Positions 20,311-30,106 of a stretch of 64,000 nt of DNA are shown one piece after another. Origin of the DNA: Mycobacterium genavense ATCC 51234 (lineage in GTDB: Bacteria; Actinomycetota; Actinomycetes; Mycobacteriales; Mycobacteriaceae). The notes beneath the pieces are model-generated. The model searched no databases. It saw nothing but the letters and a program-made list of their open reading frames with translations, and was not told the origin of the DNA. Every line of letters starts with the position of its first letter. Position 1 is the stretch's first letter. The stretch spans positions 124,001 through 188,000 of the forward strand of contig NZ_JAGZ01000004.1 in NCBI RefSeq assembly GCF_000526915.1. The letters are read 5' to 3'. The position numbers and the translations under genes were made by a program.

Positions 20311-20604
20311 ATGAGTCTTCTGGATGCACACATTCCGCAGTTGGTGGCCTCGCAATCGGCGTTCAGCGCCAAGGCGGCCCTGATGCGCAGCACCATCCAG
20401 GGTGCCGAGCAGGAAGCGATGGCCGCCCAGGCGTTCCACCAGGGCGAGTCCTCGGCGGCGTTCCAGGCCGCACACGCCCGGTTCGTGGAGATGGCCGCGC
20501 GGATTAACACCCTGTTGGACATCGCCCAGGCCAATCTCGGCGACGCCGCGGGCACCTATGTAGCCGCTGATGCCGCGGCCGCGTCCGGCTACACCTCGTT
20601 CTGA
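20311..20604 (+). CDS. esxG: ESX-3 secreted protein EsxG
   Basis: 97-residue WXG100-family protein starting MSLLDAHIPQLV. It forms a four-helix-bundle heterodimer with EsxH and is the ESX-3 signature substrate, needed for siderophore-dependent iron uptake. The turn is HQGESS in place of WxG, as in known EsxG. ATG 20311 follows GAGAAAGGA. esxH follows after 32 bp in the same direction. Confidence 0.96.
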   Translation: MSLLDAHIPQLVASQSAFSAKAALMRSTIQGAEQEAMAAQAFHQGESSAAFQAAHARFVEMAARINTLLDIAQANLGDAAGTYVAADAAAASGYTSF

Positions 20605-20636
20605 GTTGACCACCACCGACCGCGAAAGGACTTGAG

Positions 20637-20927
20637 ATGTCGCAGATTATGTACAACTACCCGGCGATGCTGAGCCACGCCGCCGACATGTCGGGCTACG
20701 CCGGCACCATGCAGGGTCTCGGCGCCGACATCGCCACCGAGCAGGCGGCACTGCAGAACGCCTGGCAGGGTGACACCGGGATGACCTACCAGGTCTGGCA
20801 GGCCCAGTGGAACCAGGCCATGGAGGCCTTGGTGCGCTCTTACCAGGCGATGGCGAGCACGCACGAAAACAACACCCTGGCGATGTTTGCCCGCGACACG
20901 GCCGAAGCCGCCAAGTGGGGCGGCTAG
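20637..20927 (+). CDS. esxH: ESX-3 secreted protein EsxH (TB10.4)
   Basis: 96-residue WXG100 protein, partner of EsxG, with the WQGDTG turn at 43-48 and the identical C-terminus EAAKWGG. The zinc site described for M. tuberculosis EsxH uses His14, His70, His76 and Glu77; here His14, His76 and Glu77 are kept but residue 70 is Gln (codon 20844-20846). GAAAGGA precedes ATG 20637. Identity is certain; the effect of Gln70 on zinc binding is open. Confidence 0.97.
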   Translation: MSQIMYNYPAMLSHAADMSGYAGTMQGLGADIATEQAALQNAWQGDTGMTYQVWQAQWNQAMEALVRSYQAMASTHENNTLAMFARDTAEAAKWGG

Positions 20928-20937
20928 TCCACCCTCG

Positions 20938-21822
20938 ATGAGTGTCGAGCCCAACGCCGTCGAGCTGACGGTCGAAAACGCGTGGTTCATCGCCGAAACC
21001 ATTGGAGCAGGTAGCTTCCCGTGGGTTTTGGCGATCACCACGCCCTACCGTGACGCCGCGGAACGTGACGCGTTCTTCCAAGAGCAGAAGGACGAGTTGA
21101 CCCGGATGGGTCTGATCGAGCCCGACGGGTCCGAAACGGGACGAGTGAATCCGGCGGTCGCCGCCTGGATCAAGTTGGTGTGTTTTCCCGACCAATGGCT
21201 GGATTTGCGCTACGTGGGTTCGGCCAGCGGTGCCGGCGAATTGCTGCGCGGAGTGGTCGCGCGGCGCGCCGGCACCACCGGCCGGTCTTCGATGACCGTC
21301 GTCGCGTTACGCAGCGCTCAGCTGGTCACGTTTACCGCCATGAACATCGACGATGCCCGGGCACTGGTTCCCGTCCTCGGTGTGGGTTTGGGCCAACGTC
21401 CGCCCGCGCAATTCGCGGAATTCAGCATGCCGGCGCGCGTGGGAGCCCGGGCCGACGAGCGGCTGCGCGCCGGTGCGCCGTTGGCCGAAGTCCTTGACTA
21501 CCTGTGTATTCCGCAATCGGCACGCCCGGTGGTGGAATCCGTTTTCACCGGTCCGCGTGCGTACGTCGAGGTTGTCGCCGGCTGCCGTCGCGACGGGCAG
21601 CATGCCACCACCGAAGTCGGAATGAGCATCGTCGACACCACCGCGGGCCGGATCCTGGTCAGCCCGTCCCGCGCGTTCGACGGCGAATGGGTCTCGACGT
21701 TCGGTCCGGGAACCCCGTTCGCGATAGCCGTGGCGATCGAGCACTTGACCGCCTGCCTGCCCGACGGCCGCTGGTTCCCCAATCAGCGGCTGTCCCGAGA
21801 CTTGTCCACCCAATACGCCTAA
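20938..21822 (+). CDS. espG3: ESX-3 PE/PPE chaperone EspG3
   Basis: 294-residue cytosolic chaperone that binds the tip of PPE proteins and keeps PE-PPE dimers soluble for ESX-3 export. The N-terminus [18 protein letters not shown] matches the family, as does [20 protein letters not shown] sequence at about 60-80 and LLSRDLS near the end. ATG 20938 is ten bases past the esxH stop; a longer frame to 20887 runs inside esxH and is rejected. Confidence 0.95.
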   Translation: MSVEPNAVELTVENAWFIAETIGAGSFPWVLAITTPYRDAAERDAFFQEQKDELTRMGLIEPDGSETGRVNPAVAAWIKLVCFPDQWLDLRYVGSASGAGELLRGVVARRAGTTGRSSMTVVALRSAQLVTFTAMNIDDARALVPVLGVGLGQRPPAQFAEFSMPARVGARADERLRAGAPLAEVLDYLCIPQSARPVVESVFTGPRAYVEVVAGCRRDGQHATTEVGMSIVDTTAGRILVSPSRAFDGEWVSTFGPGTPFAIAVAIEHLTACLPDGRWFPNQRLSRDLSTQYA

Positions 21823-21875
21823 ATCACAACGAGATAGAGAGAGAACACGATGTACCAGGCTGATTTGAGGGTCCG

Positions 21876-23309
21876 GTGACGTCCGGCGCCGTCATGCCCA
21901 TCGTTCGCGTGGCCATCCTCGCGCACAGCAGGCTGACAGAAGTTGCCCTGCCCGCCGAGCTGCCGCTGCGCGAAGTCCTGCCCGCGGTGCAGCGATTGGT
22001 GGTCCCGACGGCCCAGGACGGCGACGGCGGTGACCCCGACGGTGCACCGCGCACCGGCGCGGTTACCCAACTGAGCCTGGCACCCATCGGGGGTGCGCCG
22101 TTCAGTCTGGGCGCCAGCCTGGACACCGTCGGCGTCGTCGACGGGGATCTGCTTGCGCTGCAACCAGTTCCGTCCGGCCCGGCCGCGCCCGGCATCGTCG
22201 AGGACATCGCCGACGCCGCGATGATCTTCTCGACATCCCGGCTCAAGCCCTGGGGCATCGCGCAGATCCAGCGCGGGGCGCTGCTCGCGGCGATCGCGGT
22301 GGCATTCTTGGCGACGGGCCTGGGAGTGACCTATCGCGTGGCCACCGGCGCGCTGGGCGGGCTGGTGGCGGTCAGCGTGATCGCCGCGGTGACCGCGATC
22401 GCGGGCTTGTTCGTCACGCTGCGGTCGGAACGCACCGGCATGGCGCTGTCGATGTCGGCGCTGGTGCCGATCGCCGCCGCCCTCGCGTTGGCGGTGCCCG
22501 GAAAGTTCGGGGCGGCACAGTTGGTGTTGGCTGCCGCCGGGGTGACCGCGTGGTCGTTGATCGTCCTGATGGCCCCGACCACCGAGCGGGAGCGCATCGT
22601 CGGTTTCTTCACCGCCGCCGCGGTGCTCGGGGCCGGGGTGTTGTTGGCCGCGGGCGCCGAATTGCTTTGGCGGCCACCGATACTGACCATCGGTGCCGGA
22701 CTGATCGTGGCGGCCCTGCTGGTAATCATCGAGGCGGCGCAGCTTTCCGCACTGTGGGCGCGCTTCCCGCTACCGGTTATCCCGGCACCGGGTGACCCGA
22801 CTCCGTCGGCGCCCGCACTGCGGGTGCTCGAAGACCTGCCGCGCCGGGTGCGCATCGGTGATGCCCACCAGAGCGGCTTCATCGCCGGTGCGGTGCTGCT
22901 CAGTGTCCTGGGATCGGTGGCCATCGCGCTGCGGCCCGAGTCGTTGAGCGGGTGGGGCTGGTACTTGCTGGCCGCCACCGCGGCGACCTCCGTGTTGCGG
23001 GCGCGCGTATGGGACTCGGCCGCGTGCAAGGCGTGGCTGCTGGCTCAGCCCTTCCTGGTGGCCGGCGTCCTGCTGGTGTTCTACGCCTCGACCGGCCGTT
23101 TCCTTGCCGCACTGATCGCGGCGGCGGTGCTGGTCGTGTTGATGCTGGCCTGGGCAGTGGTGGCGTTGAACCCGGCGATCGCCTCGCCGGAAACGTATTC
23201 GTTGCCGCTGCGCCGGCTGCTGGGCTTCGTTGCGACCGGTCTGGACGCTTCGCTGATTCCCGTCATCGCCTACCTTGTCGGTCTGTTCGCCTGGGTGCTC
23301 AATCGATGA
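21876..23309 (+). CDS. eccD3: ESX-3 membrane channel component EccD3
   Basis: 477-residue integral membrane protein. A ubiquitin-like cytosolic domain (about 1-110, beginning VRVAILAHSRLTEVALPAEL) is followed by about eleven transmembrane helices. EccD dimers line each protomer of the type VII pore. The frame opens at GTG 21876; ATG 21894 is an alternative. A strong ribosome site (GAGAGAGA) precedes ATG 21850, which opens a nine-codon frame whose TGA overlaps GTG 21876, so translation may be coupled. Its TGA overlaps the mycP3 ATG. Confidence 0.94.
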   Translation: MTSGAVMPIVRVAILAHSRLTEVALPAELPLREVLPAVQRLVVPTAQDGDGGDPDGAPRTGAVTQLSLAPIGGAPFSLGASLDTVGVVDGDLLALQPVPSGPAAPGIVEDIADAAMIFSTSRLKPWGIAQIQRGALLAAIAVAFLATGLGVTYRVATGALGGLVAVSVIAAVTAIAGLFVTLRSERTGMALSMSALVPIAAALALAVPGKFGAAQLVLAAAGVTAWSLIVLMAPTTERERIVGFFTAAAVLGAGVLLAAGAELLWRPPILTIGAGLIVAALLVIIEAAQLSALWARFPLPVIPAPGDPTPSAPALRVLEDLPRRVRIGDAHQSGFIAGAVLLSVLGSVAIALRPESLSGWGWYLLAATAATSVLRARVWDSAACKAWLLAQPFLVAGVLLVFYASTGRFLAALIAAAVLVVLMLAWAVVALNPAIASPETYSLPLRRLLGFVATGLDASLIPVIAYLVGLFAWVLNR

Positions 23310-24715
23310 TTCGTGCCGGATTCGCCTGCCTCACCGCGGCGTTGGTTCTCTCACAGGCCATTGTGCCGTGGGGCTGTCCGCGGGCCTCGGCGATCGGCCA
23401 GCCGGTGGTCGACCCGGGCGTGCCGCCACCCAGCGGGGCCGCGGGACCGGTGCAGCCGATGGAGCAGCGCGGTCCGTGTGCGGTCTCGGGTGTCATCGGC
23501 GGGAGCGATCCCGCCGCCGTGACGCCGAGTCAGGCGATGCTGAATCTTCCTGCGGCATGGCAGTTTTCCCGCGGGGAGGGCCAGCTGGTGGCGGTGCTGG
23601 ACACCGGTGTGCGGCCGGGGCCGCGGCTGCCGAATGTCGATCCCGGCGGGGATTTCGTGGAGACGACCGACGGGCTGACCGACTGCGACGGCCACGGCAC
23701 GCTGGTCGCCGGCATCGTCGCCGGCCAGCCGTCCGGTGACGACGGCTTCTCGGGTGTGGCGCCCGCGGCCCGGGTGCTGGCGATCCGGACGGCGTCGGGC
23801 AAGTTTTCGCCACGCGCGCCGGGCGGCGATCCGATGGTCGCGCGGGTGTCCCTCGCGGTCGCGACGCTGGCGCGAGCGATCGTGCACGCAGCCGATCTCG
23901 GCGCCCGGGTGATCGACATCTCCGAGTTCACCTGCCTGGCCGCCGACCGGCCCGTCGACCAGGCCGCGCTCGGCGCGGCGATCCGCTTTGCCGCGGTGGA
24001 TAAGGACGCGGTGATCGTGGCGGCCGCCGGCAACACCGGGTCTACCGGATCCGTCGGCGGCGGAATGTCCTGCGAGGCAAACCCGCTCACCGATCTGAGC
24101 CGCCCGGAGGATGCGCGGAACTGGGCCGGCGTCACGTCGGTGTCCATCCCGTCGTACTGGCAACCGTACGTGCTGTCGGTGGCTTCCCTGGCGGCCGACG
24201 GGCAGCCGTCGAAATTCACCATGTCCGGTCCGTGGGTGGGTGTCGCGGCTCCGGGCGAAAAGATCGTGTCGGTGAGCAATCGCGACGGTGGCGGTCTCGC
24301 CAACGGCCTGCCCGACGAACATGAGCAACTGAGTGCGCTGAGCGGCACCAGCTACGCGGCCGGTTACGTATCGGGCGTCGCGGCACTGGTCCGCAGCAAG
24401 TACCCCACCCTGCCCGCCTCGGAGGTGGTGCGCCGGATCACCGCGACCGCGCACAACGGCGCCCGGGCGCCGTCCAACGTCGTCGGCACCGGCAGTGTGG
24501 ACCCGCTGGCGGCCCTGACCTGGGAACTGCCCCCGAGCACCGGGCCGGCCACGCCGGCGAAGCCGGTCGCCGTGCCCCCGGCGCCGGCGCCGAAAGACAA
24601 CACCGGCCGGACCGTCGCGTTCGCCGGGACTGCCGTGCTGGCATTGATCGTGGCGGCGGTTGCCGCCGCGACCGCGATCACCGCCGCGCGTCGACGGAAG
24701 GAGACCACCTCGTGA
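23306..24715 (+). CDS. mycP3: ESX-3 mycosin protease MycP3
   Basis: 469-residue membrane-anchored subtilisin-like serine protease, required for a stable, active ESX complex. An N-terminal signal segment (about 5-25) is followed by the S8 catalytic domain: Asp99 in VLDTGV, His130 in DGHGT, Ser349 in GTSYAA, with AAAGNTGS for the oxyanion hole. A Pro/Ala linker leads to a C-terminal transmembrane helix (about 430-460) and RRRKETTS. ATG 23306 overlaps the eccD3 stop; the stop overlaps GTG of eccE3. Confidence 0.96.
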   Translation: MIRAGFACLTAALVLSQAIVPWGCPRASAIGQPVVDPGVPPPSGAAGPVQPMEQRGPCAVSGVIGGSDPAAVTPSQAMLNLPAAWQFSRGEGQLVAVLDTGVRPGPRLPNVDPGGDFVETTDGLTDCDGHGTLVAGIVAGQPSGDDGFSGVAPAARVLAIRTASGKFSPRAPGGDPMVARVSLAVATLARAIVHAADLGARVIDISEFTCLAADRPVDQAALGAAIRFAAVDKDAVIVAAAGNTGSTGSVGGGMSCEANPLTDLSRPEDARNWAGVTSVSIPSYWQPYVLSVASLAADGQPSKFTMSGPWVGVAAPGEKIVSVSNRDGGGLANGLPDEHEQLSALSGTSYAAGYVSGVAALVRSKYPTLPASEVVRRITATAHNGARAPSNVVGTGSVDPLAALTWELPPSTGPATPAKPVAVPPAPAPKDNTGRTVAFAGTAVLALIVAAVAAATAITAARRRKETTS

Positions 24716-25722
24716 GCCCGATCCCGATTCCGGGGAGCGCCCGAATCACCTTGGCGGCGTTGGCGATAGTGCCCGCGGCGCTGGCCTATCCCTGGCACTC
24801 GACGCGCGACTACTGGCTGCTCGGCATCGCCGTGGTGGCGGTGATCGTGTTGTTCGGCTGGTGGCGCGGACTACATTTCACCACGATCCTGCGGCGGCGG
24901 CTGGCCATCATGAGCCGTCGTTCCAACCAGACCGACGCGGCCGACCCGCAATCCGTCGTCGCCGCGAAGACGACCGCGCTGGTGCGGCTCGGGCCGTCCA
25001 GCGCCGACGGCGCGGTGCTGCCGCTGGAGCTGATCGCCCGGTACCTCGATCGGTACGGCCTCCGCGCCGACAAGGTCCGAATCACCAGCCGGGACAACGC
25101 ATCCGATGCCGCGCGGCGCGAGACGTGGATCGGTATCACGGTGTCGGCCACCGACAACCTGCCGGCGCTGCAGGCGCGGTCTCCGCGCATCCCGCTGTAC
25201 GAGACCGCCCGGGTCACCGCGCGCCGGCTCGCCGACCATCTTCGCGAGATCGGTTGGGAGGCAAACACTGTCGCGGCCGACGACGTGCCGCGTTGGCTGA
25301 CTGCCAATGCCCGCGAGAGCTGGCGTGCGGTGCAACGGGGTAACTCGGATTTCGTCGCCGCATACCAGATCGTCGTCGACGCGGGCCTGCCCGCGACGCT
25401 GGAGGCCATCCGGTCGCATCCGGCCCGCGAGACGTGCACCGCACTCGAGATCGCCGGGACGCGCTCGGGTGACCAGCACACGGTCGCGGCCGCGTGCGCC
25501 TTCCTCACGGACGCGCCGCCGGACGGCGCCCCGCCGGTGGCCGGACTCATCCCGCAACGCGGCAACCAGGCACCGGCGCTGGCAGCGCTGGATCTGCTGT
25601 CCACGCAACGCCTGGACGGTCACATCGCCCCGCCCGCCGACCTGCTGGCGAGTCTCGATTGGCCGACGCCGGTCACCGGTGCCCACCGCGCGGCGCGGAC
25701 CGAGGCGGCTAATTCAGCATGA
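24712..25722 (+). CDS. eccE3: ESX-3 membrane component EccE3
   Basis: 336-residue peripheral subunit of the ESX-3 membrane complex. Two N-terminal hydrophobic helices (about 9-26 and 31-48) precede the cytosolic EccE domain. GTG 24712 overlaps the mycP3 TGA. It is the last gene of the locus; its 3' end overlaps the convergent hydrolase gene by 14 bp. Confidence 0.94.
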   Translation: MSPIPIPGSARITLAALAIVPAALAYPWHSTRDYWLLGIAVVAVIVLFGWWRGLHFTTILRRRLAIMSRRSNQTDAADPQSVVAAKTTALVRLGPSSADGAVLPLELIARYLDRYGLRADKVRITSRDNASDAARRETWIGITVSATDNLPALQARSPRIPLYETARVTARRLADHLREIGWEANTVAADDVPRWLTANARESWRAVQRGNSDFVAAYQIVVDAGLPATLEAIRSHPARETCTALEIAGTRSGDQHTVAAACAFLTDAPPDGAPPVAGLIPQRGNQAPALAALDLLSTQRLDGHIAPPADLLASLDWPTPVTGAHRAARTEAANSA

Positions 25723-26986
25723 ACCCGTTCAGGAAACTGGTCATCCGGCGCAGGTAGTCCAGCTGGCTGGTGTGCAGCACGTGACTGCCCGGAAACCAGT
25801 GCAGCGCACAGCGATCCCAGTGCTCCCAAAGCATGACCTCCTGCCCCGGCGGGGCCATCCGGTCGGCGAGGCCGGTGATGATCATCCGCCGGTCCCGGGG
25901 AAGCTGCGGCCGGTAGTTCAGTGGGCAGTGGTAGGCCAGTCCAGCGTCTAGTTCGTCGCGGTTGATGCCGGACATCGCGAGCCCCAGTCCGACCAGCTTG
26001 TTGGCCGGGAACCACTGGTCGAACATCGTCGCCGGCGTGACCACCGGACAGTTGGGAATGACGGCGTCCAATCGGTCGTCGACGGAGGCCACTAGCGCGC
26101 TGGTATAGCCGCCCAGCGAAAGTCCGGTCAGCGCAATGCGGTCGACACCGGTGTGACGCAAATAGTCCACGATAGACCGGAAGTCGTGCACGGCCTGGGC
26201 CATCGCTTCGGCGAACCCGCTGAGCCCGCCGGCGAAGAAACCGAAACCGCTGAACGGGAAGCACTTTTCGGCACGCTGACCGTGGAACGGCAAGGTGTAC
26301 AGCAGCACGTCGTAGCCGGACCGGTAATACCACGGCTTCGAGAAGAAGCGGCCGTTGGCCAGATACGACGATCCCATGAAGGCGTGGATCACGCACAGCG
26401 TCGGACGCGGGCCGTCGTCATGGCGCCAATGCTGGGCCCGCGCGATGTTGTTGGACCGCCAGCCATTCCACCGGTCGCGCATCGCGGGGTTGATCGCCGA
26501 GAAGCTACTGGGGAACGAGATGTTCTCGACGGTGCCGCGGGCGATCCACCTCGCGATCCGGCCCGCGGGCCGCGACGAGACCCGCGGCAGTTCGGTGGGC
26601 GCCGGAAACGACTTCACCGGATCATGCTCGGCGCCCAACTCGGCGTAGAACTCCAGGTTGTCGCGTGCGCTGCCGGACTCGGTGTGGCGCAACGCGGTGG
26701 CTACCACGACCGGTGCCGCCGTCGCGGCCAACAGCGACAACACCCAGGTGCGCAGCGCGATATCACCGGCCGCCGAGGCCGCGACCACCCTGCGTTCGTG
26801 CGGCGACAACGCCGAGAGCGGGGGCAATCCGTCCGCGCCGGGCGGCACGTCGGCACCGGGAACGTCGGGAACCGGGACGGGCGGATCGATCGGGTCGGTG
26901 TCGGGCCCCACGAATGCCGATGCTAGCCCGCGCGAGCGGGGTTCGCGGCGGATTGCGGGACCGGTGGGGCGGCGCGGGGACGTCAT
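25709..26986 (-). CDS. Alpha/beta hydrolase family protein (Rv0293c-like)
   Basis: 425-residue protein with an N-terminal Arg/Pro-rich segment, a hydrophobic stretch (about 75-100) and a C-terminal alpha/beta-hydrolase fold. The nucleophile elbow is GLSLGG (about 300), the oxyanion region VIHAFMGSS, and a late GSHVLH provides the likely catalytic His. ATG 26986 starts MTSPRRPTG; an upstream frame to 27046 is in the divergent promoter. It is convergent with eccE3, as Rv0293c is in M. tuberculosis. Substrate unknown. Confidence 0.87.
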   Translation of the reverse strand: MTSPRRPTGPAIRREPRSRGLASAFVGPDTDPIDPPVPVPDVPGADVPPGADGLPPLSALSPHERRVVAASAAGDIALRTWVLSLLAATAAPVVVATALRHTESGSARDNLEFYAELGAEHDPVKSFPAPTELPRVSSRPAGRIARWIARGTVENISFPSSFSAINPAMRDRWNGWRSNNIARAQHWRHDDGPRPTLCVIHAFMGSSYLANGRFFSKPWYYRSGYDVLLYTLPFHGQRAEKCFPFSGFGFFAGGLSGFAEAMAQAVHDFRSIVDYLRHTGVDRIALTGLSLGGYTSALVASVDDRLDAVIPNCPVVTPATMFDQWFPANKLVGLGLAMSGINRDELDAGLAYHCPLNYRPQLPRDRRMIITGLADRMAPPGQEVMLWEHWDRCALHWFPGSHVLHTSQLDYLRRMTSFLNGFMLN

Positions 26987-27044
26987 GCGGTAATACGGTT
27001 TTCTATAGCGCCGACCAGCCGCGGCGTCGATCAGGAGGACCGAC

Positions 27045-27824
27045 ATGTGGGACCCAGACGTCTACCTGGCATTTGCGGACCATCGCAGTCGCCCGTTTTA
27101 CGACTTGCTCTCGAGAGTGGGGGCCGAGCGGGCGCGCCGGGTGGTGGACCTCGGCTGCGGACCCGGCAACTTGACGAAGCACCTCGAGAAGCGCTGGCCC
27201 GGCGCGGCCATCGAGGCGATGGACACCTCGCCGGAGATGGTGGCCGCCGCCCGGGAACGCGGTATCGATGCCTCGGTCAGCGACCTGCGGGACTGGAAGC
27301 CGAAACCCGATACCGATGTGGTGGTCAGCAACGCCGCCCTGCATTGGGTTCCCGAGCACGCGGACCTGCTGGTCCGGTGGGCTGGCCAACTGCCGGACCG
27401 ATCGTGGATCGCGGTCCAGATTCCGGGTAACTTCGAAACCCCGTCGCATGCGGCCGTGCGGGCCGTCGCACGCCGTGAGCATTATGCAAAGACGTTGAAA
27501 GACATACCGTTCCGGGTCGGGGCGGTGGTGCAGCCGCCGGCGCACTACGCCAATCTACTGATGGATGCCGGTTGCCGGGTCGACGCCTGGGAGACGACAT
27601 ACCTGCACCAGCTGACCGGGGAACATCCAGTGCTGGAATGGATTACCGGCACGGCGCTGGTCCCGGTGCGCGAGCGGCTGGACGACGCGGGCTTAAAGCA
27701 GTTCCGTGACGAGCTCATCCCGCTGCTGGACGACGCCTACCCGCCCCGGGCCGACGGCACGACGATCTTCCCGTTCCGGCGGGTGTTCATCGTCGCCCAG
27801 GTCGGCGGCGCCGCCCGCGGTTAG
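27045..27824 (+). CDS. tam: Trans-aconitate 2-methyltransferase
   Basis: 259-residue SAM-dependent methyltransferase, Rv0294 homologue, which methylates trans-aconitate to remove this aconitase inhibitor. Motif I is [10 protein letters not shown] (about 33-42), then [10 protein letters not shown] and [11 protein letters not shown]. It begins [14 protein letters not shown], the family N-terminus, behind AGGAGGA at 27032. Divergent from the hydrolase at 26986. Confidence 0.92.
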   Translation: MWDPDVYLAFADHRSRPFYDLLSRVGAERARRVVDLGCGPGNLTKHLEKRWPGAAIEAMDTSPEMVAAARERGIDASVSDLRDWKPKPDTDVVVSNAALHWVPEHADLLVRWAGQLPDRSWIAVQIPGNFETPSHAAVRAVARREHYAKTLKDIPFRVGAVVQPPAHYANLLMDAGCRVDAWETTYLHQLTGEHPVLEWITGTALVPVRERLDDAGLKQFRDELIPLLDDAYPPRADGTTIFPFRRVFIVAQVGGAARG

Positions 27825-27826
27825 CG

Positions 27827-29180
27827 CTACTCTTCGACGCCGCGGTCGGCGGCGATCGCCGAGCGACTGGTCGGGGTGGTCTGGTGGATCTGCAGATACG
27901 TTTCGGTGTAGCGCGTCGCGATGCGGGTGCCGGCGAAGTCCGACGGGATGACGTCCCCGGTGCGCTGGCGCCAATCATTAAGTCGCACCGCCAAATCGGC
28001 GGCGATCGCATCCATTCCCGGATCGCCGTCGGCCAGCAGATTCGTGGTCTCAGTGGGATCGGTTCGCAGGTCGTAGAGTTCGCGCTCCGGACGCGGAAAT
28101 TTGACGAACGGCGCCACCACCACGCCCGAGGGACTCTCCTCGATATCCCACGGCAGGTCCAGTAGCGGGCGCGGCACGTAGTTCTCGATGTAGCTGTATT
28201 CCTTTGTGCGGATTGCCCGAATCGGATCGAACGAGTCGTGGTAGGTCTTCATCGTGTACACCTGCTCACGGACCGGATCGGCCGGGGTCTCGGGCGCCAG
28301 CAGGGCATGCGCGTGCGAGACGCCTTCGATCTCGCCGGGCACCTCGAGGCCGAGCAGCTCGAGCAACGTCGGGACCAGGTCGACACCGCTGAACAGCTCC
28401 TCGTACACCCGAGGCGCCGCCGCCCGCCCGGTGGGCGGGCGGATGAGCAAGGCGATGCCGGTCCCGGCATCGTACAGGGTGGATTTCGCGCGTGGGAAGG
28501 CCGGGCCGTGATCGGTGAAGAACACCACCCAGGTGCTGGCATCCAGACCCGTCTTGGCCAGCGTGTCCAGCATCCGCCCCACCGCGGCGTCGGCGGTGGC
28601 GATCGCGCCGTAGAAGTCCGCGAGATCGCCGCGCACTTCCGGGACGTCCGGCAGGTAGTCGGGCAGCTCGACCGTCGTGCTGTCGGCCGGCTGGTAGCGG
28701 TCCCGCGGGTAGGGCCGGTGGGTTTCGAAGAATCCCGCCGTCAGCAGGAACGGTCGTCCACCCCGCGCCGTGGCCTCGTTGCGCAGCCACTCCTGGACCT
28801 TCTCCACCACGTAGTCGCAGTAGGAGTTCGACACGTCGAACTCGTCGAACCCCAGCCGTTTCGGGTAAGACGTCTCGTGCTGCATACCGAAAAGCGCTGA
28901 ATACCAGCCTGATTCGGAGAGAATCTGGGGTAGGGTCTGGACGCCGGCGCGGTATTCCCAGCCGTGGTGGGCCAAGTCGACGAGGCCGTTGCTTTGCGGA
29001 TAGCGGCCGGTGAACACCGACCCCCGCGACGGTGTGCACAGTGGCGTGGGCGCGGGTGAACAGGATGCTCTGGCCGGCAAGTTGGTCCAGGCGCGGGCTG
29101 CTGACGTCGTCGTGGCCGTAAGCACCGAGATAGCGCCCGAGGTCGTGCCAGTGCACGATCAGTACGTTGTCGCGGGTCAT
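27827..29180 (-). pseudogene. Sulfatase (Rv0296c-like), frameshift beside the active-site Cys
   Basis: Type I sulfatase, hydrolysing sulfate esters with a formylglycine made from Cys. ATG 29180 behind GAGAGGA gives MTRDNVLIVHWHDLGRYLGA, with the metal Asp region, to TRAHAT. Near 29045-29050 the frame is lost, apparently by deletion of about eight bases, and resumes in the other frame at PLCTPSRGSVFTGRYP, which contains the CxPSR sulfatase signature. The remaining 390 residues are open, including FFTDHGPAF for metal binding. The lesion removes residues just before the catalytic Cys. An anaerobic-type maturase is not seen in the window. Confidence 0.85.
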
Positions 29181-29217
29181 CTGCGTCCTCTCACCTTGCC
29201 TTGCGACCGGCGACGAT

Positions 29218-29337
29218 ACCCGCAGCGGCGTGCCTCCGCTTCGCCGAACGTGCTCTGAGGCTGGGATTTCGGCGATTTTTTCGCCACCAGAACACGTTCG
29301 GCGCCTGGCACGCCGACGTTGCCGGCGACCGCTGCGG
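29218..29337. repeat. Structured intergenic inverted repeat
   Basis: Between two minus-strand genes. CCGAACGTGCTCTG (left) pairs with CAGAACACGTTCGG (right) with one mismatch. Outer segments CGGCGTGCC/GGCACGCCG and CCCGCAGCGG/CCGCTGCGGG also pair, and the centre holds GGCGA-TTTTT-TCGCC. The whole can fold into a long interrupted hairpin. It may be a terminator, a processed RNA structure or a mobile repeat remnant; I cannot choose. Confidence 0.6.
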
Positions 29338-29340
29338 GCG

Positions 29341-30057
29341 TCACACCGACGGGGCCGGCACGGGCTGACCGGGCGGCTTACCCCACTGGTTCTCGGAGAC
29401 GAACTCCGACAGCGGTCGGGCATGGGTCCAGCCGTCGAGCTCGAGGGCCGGCCGATCCGGAAACTCGGGCACCGGGCCGACGCACAGGATGGCCACCGGC
29501 TCGGCATCGGCGGGCATTCCCAGCAGCTCGGCCAGCGGCTGAGGGTCGAACAGCGAGACCCAGCCGACCCCGAGGCCCTCGGCCCGCGCGGCCAGCCACA
29601 GGTTCTGGATCGCGCAGGACACCGACGCCAGATCCATCTGCGGCAGTGTGCGCCGGCCGAAGACGTGCACGTCGCGCTTGTCGGCCAGTGCCACCACCAG
29701 CAGCTCGGCGCACTCGAGGATGCCCTCGACCTTGAGCCGCAGAAATTCCGCGCCCCGTGGCCCCAGCGCCTCGGCGGTGCGCGGGCGTTCCTCGTCGACC
29801 AGGGCGTGGATGTCGCGGCGCAGCGCGTCGTCGGTGATCCGGATGAAGCGCCACGGCTGCATCAGCCCGACGCTGGGCGCGGCGTGCGCGGCCTGCAACA
29901 GGCGGGCCAGTACTTTTTCGGGCACCACGGCACCGGGCACGAACCGGCGCATGTCTCGCCGTTCGGCGATCACCCGGTACACGACGCGACGATCCTGTGA
30001 GCTGAACGCGTGTTCGCTCACAGCGTTGTCGGACTGCTCGTCCGGGGACAATGGCAT
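29341..30057 (-). CDS. Nitroreductase family protein, BluB-like (Rv0306)
   Basis: 238-residue flavin nitroreductase-fold protein of the BluB type, which converts reduced FMN to 5,6-dimethylbenzimidazole for vitamin B12. Motifs: VYRVIAERRDMRRF at about 23-36, AAHAAPSVGLMQPWRF with the BluB SVGLMQPW hallmark, and later LPQMDLASVSCAIQNLWLAA. ATG 30057 begins MPLSPDEQ. BluB activity is inferred from the hallmark; a generic nitroreductase remains possible. Confidence 0.85.
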   Translation of the reverse strand: MPLSPDEQSDNAVSEHAFSSQDRRVVYRVIAERRDMRRFVPGAVVPEKVLARLLQAAHAAPSVGLMQPWRFIRITDDALRRDIHALVDEERPRTAEALGPRGAEFLRLKVEGILECAELLVVALADKRDVHVFGRRTLPQMDLASVSCAIQNLWLAARAEGLGVGWVSLFDPQPLAELLGMPADAEPVAILCVGPVPEFPDRPALELDGWTHARPLSEFVSENQWGKPPGQPVPAPSV

Positions 30058-30106
30058 TAGCGTCAATGTATCGCGCAGTCCCACAACACGACCAAGGGAG
30101 CGTGCA

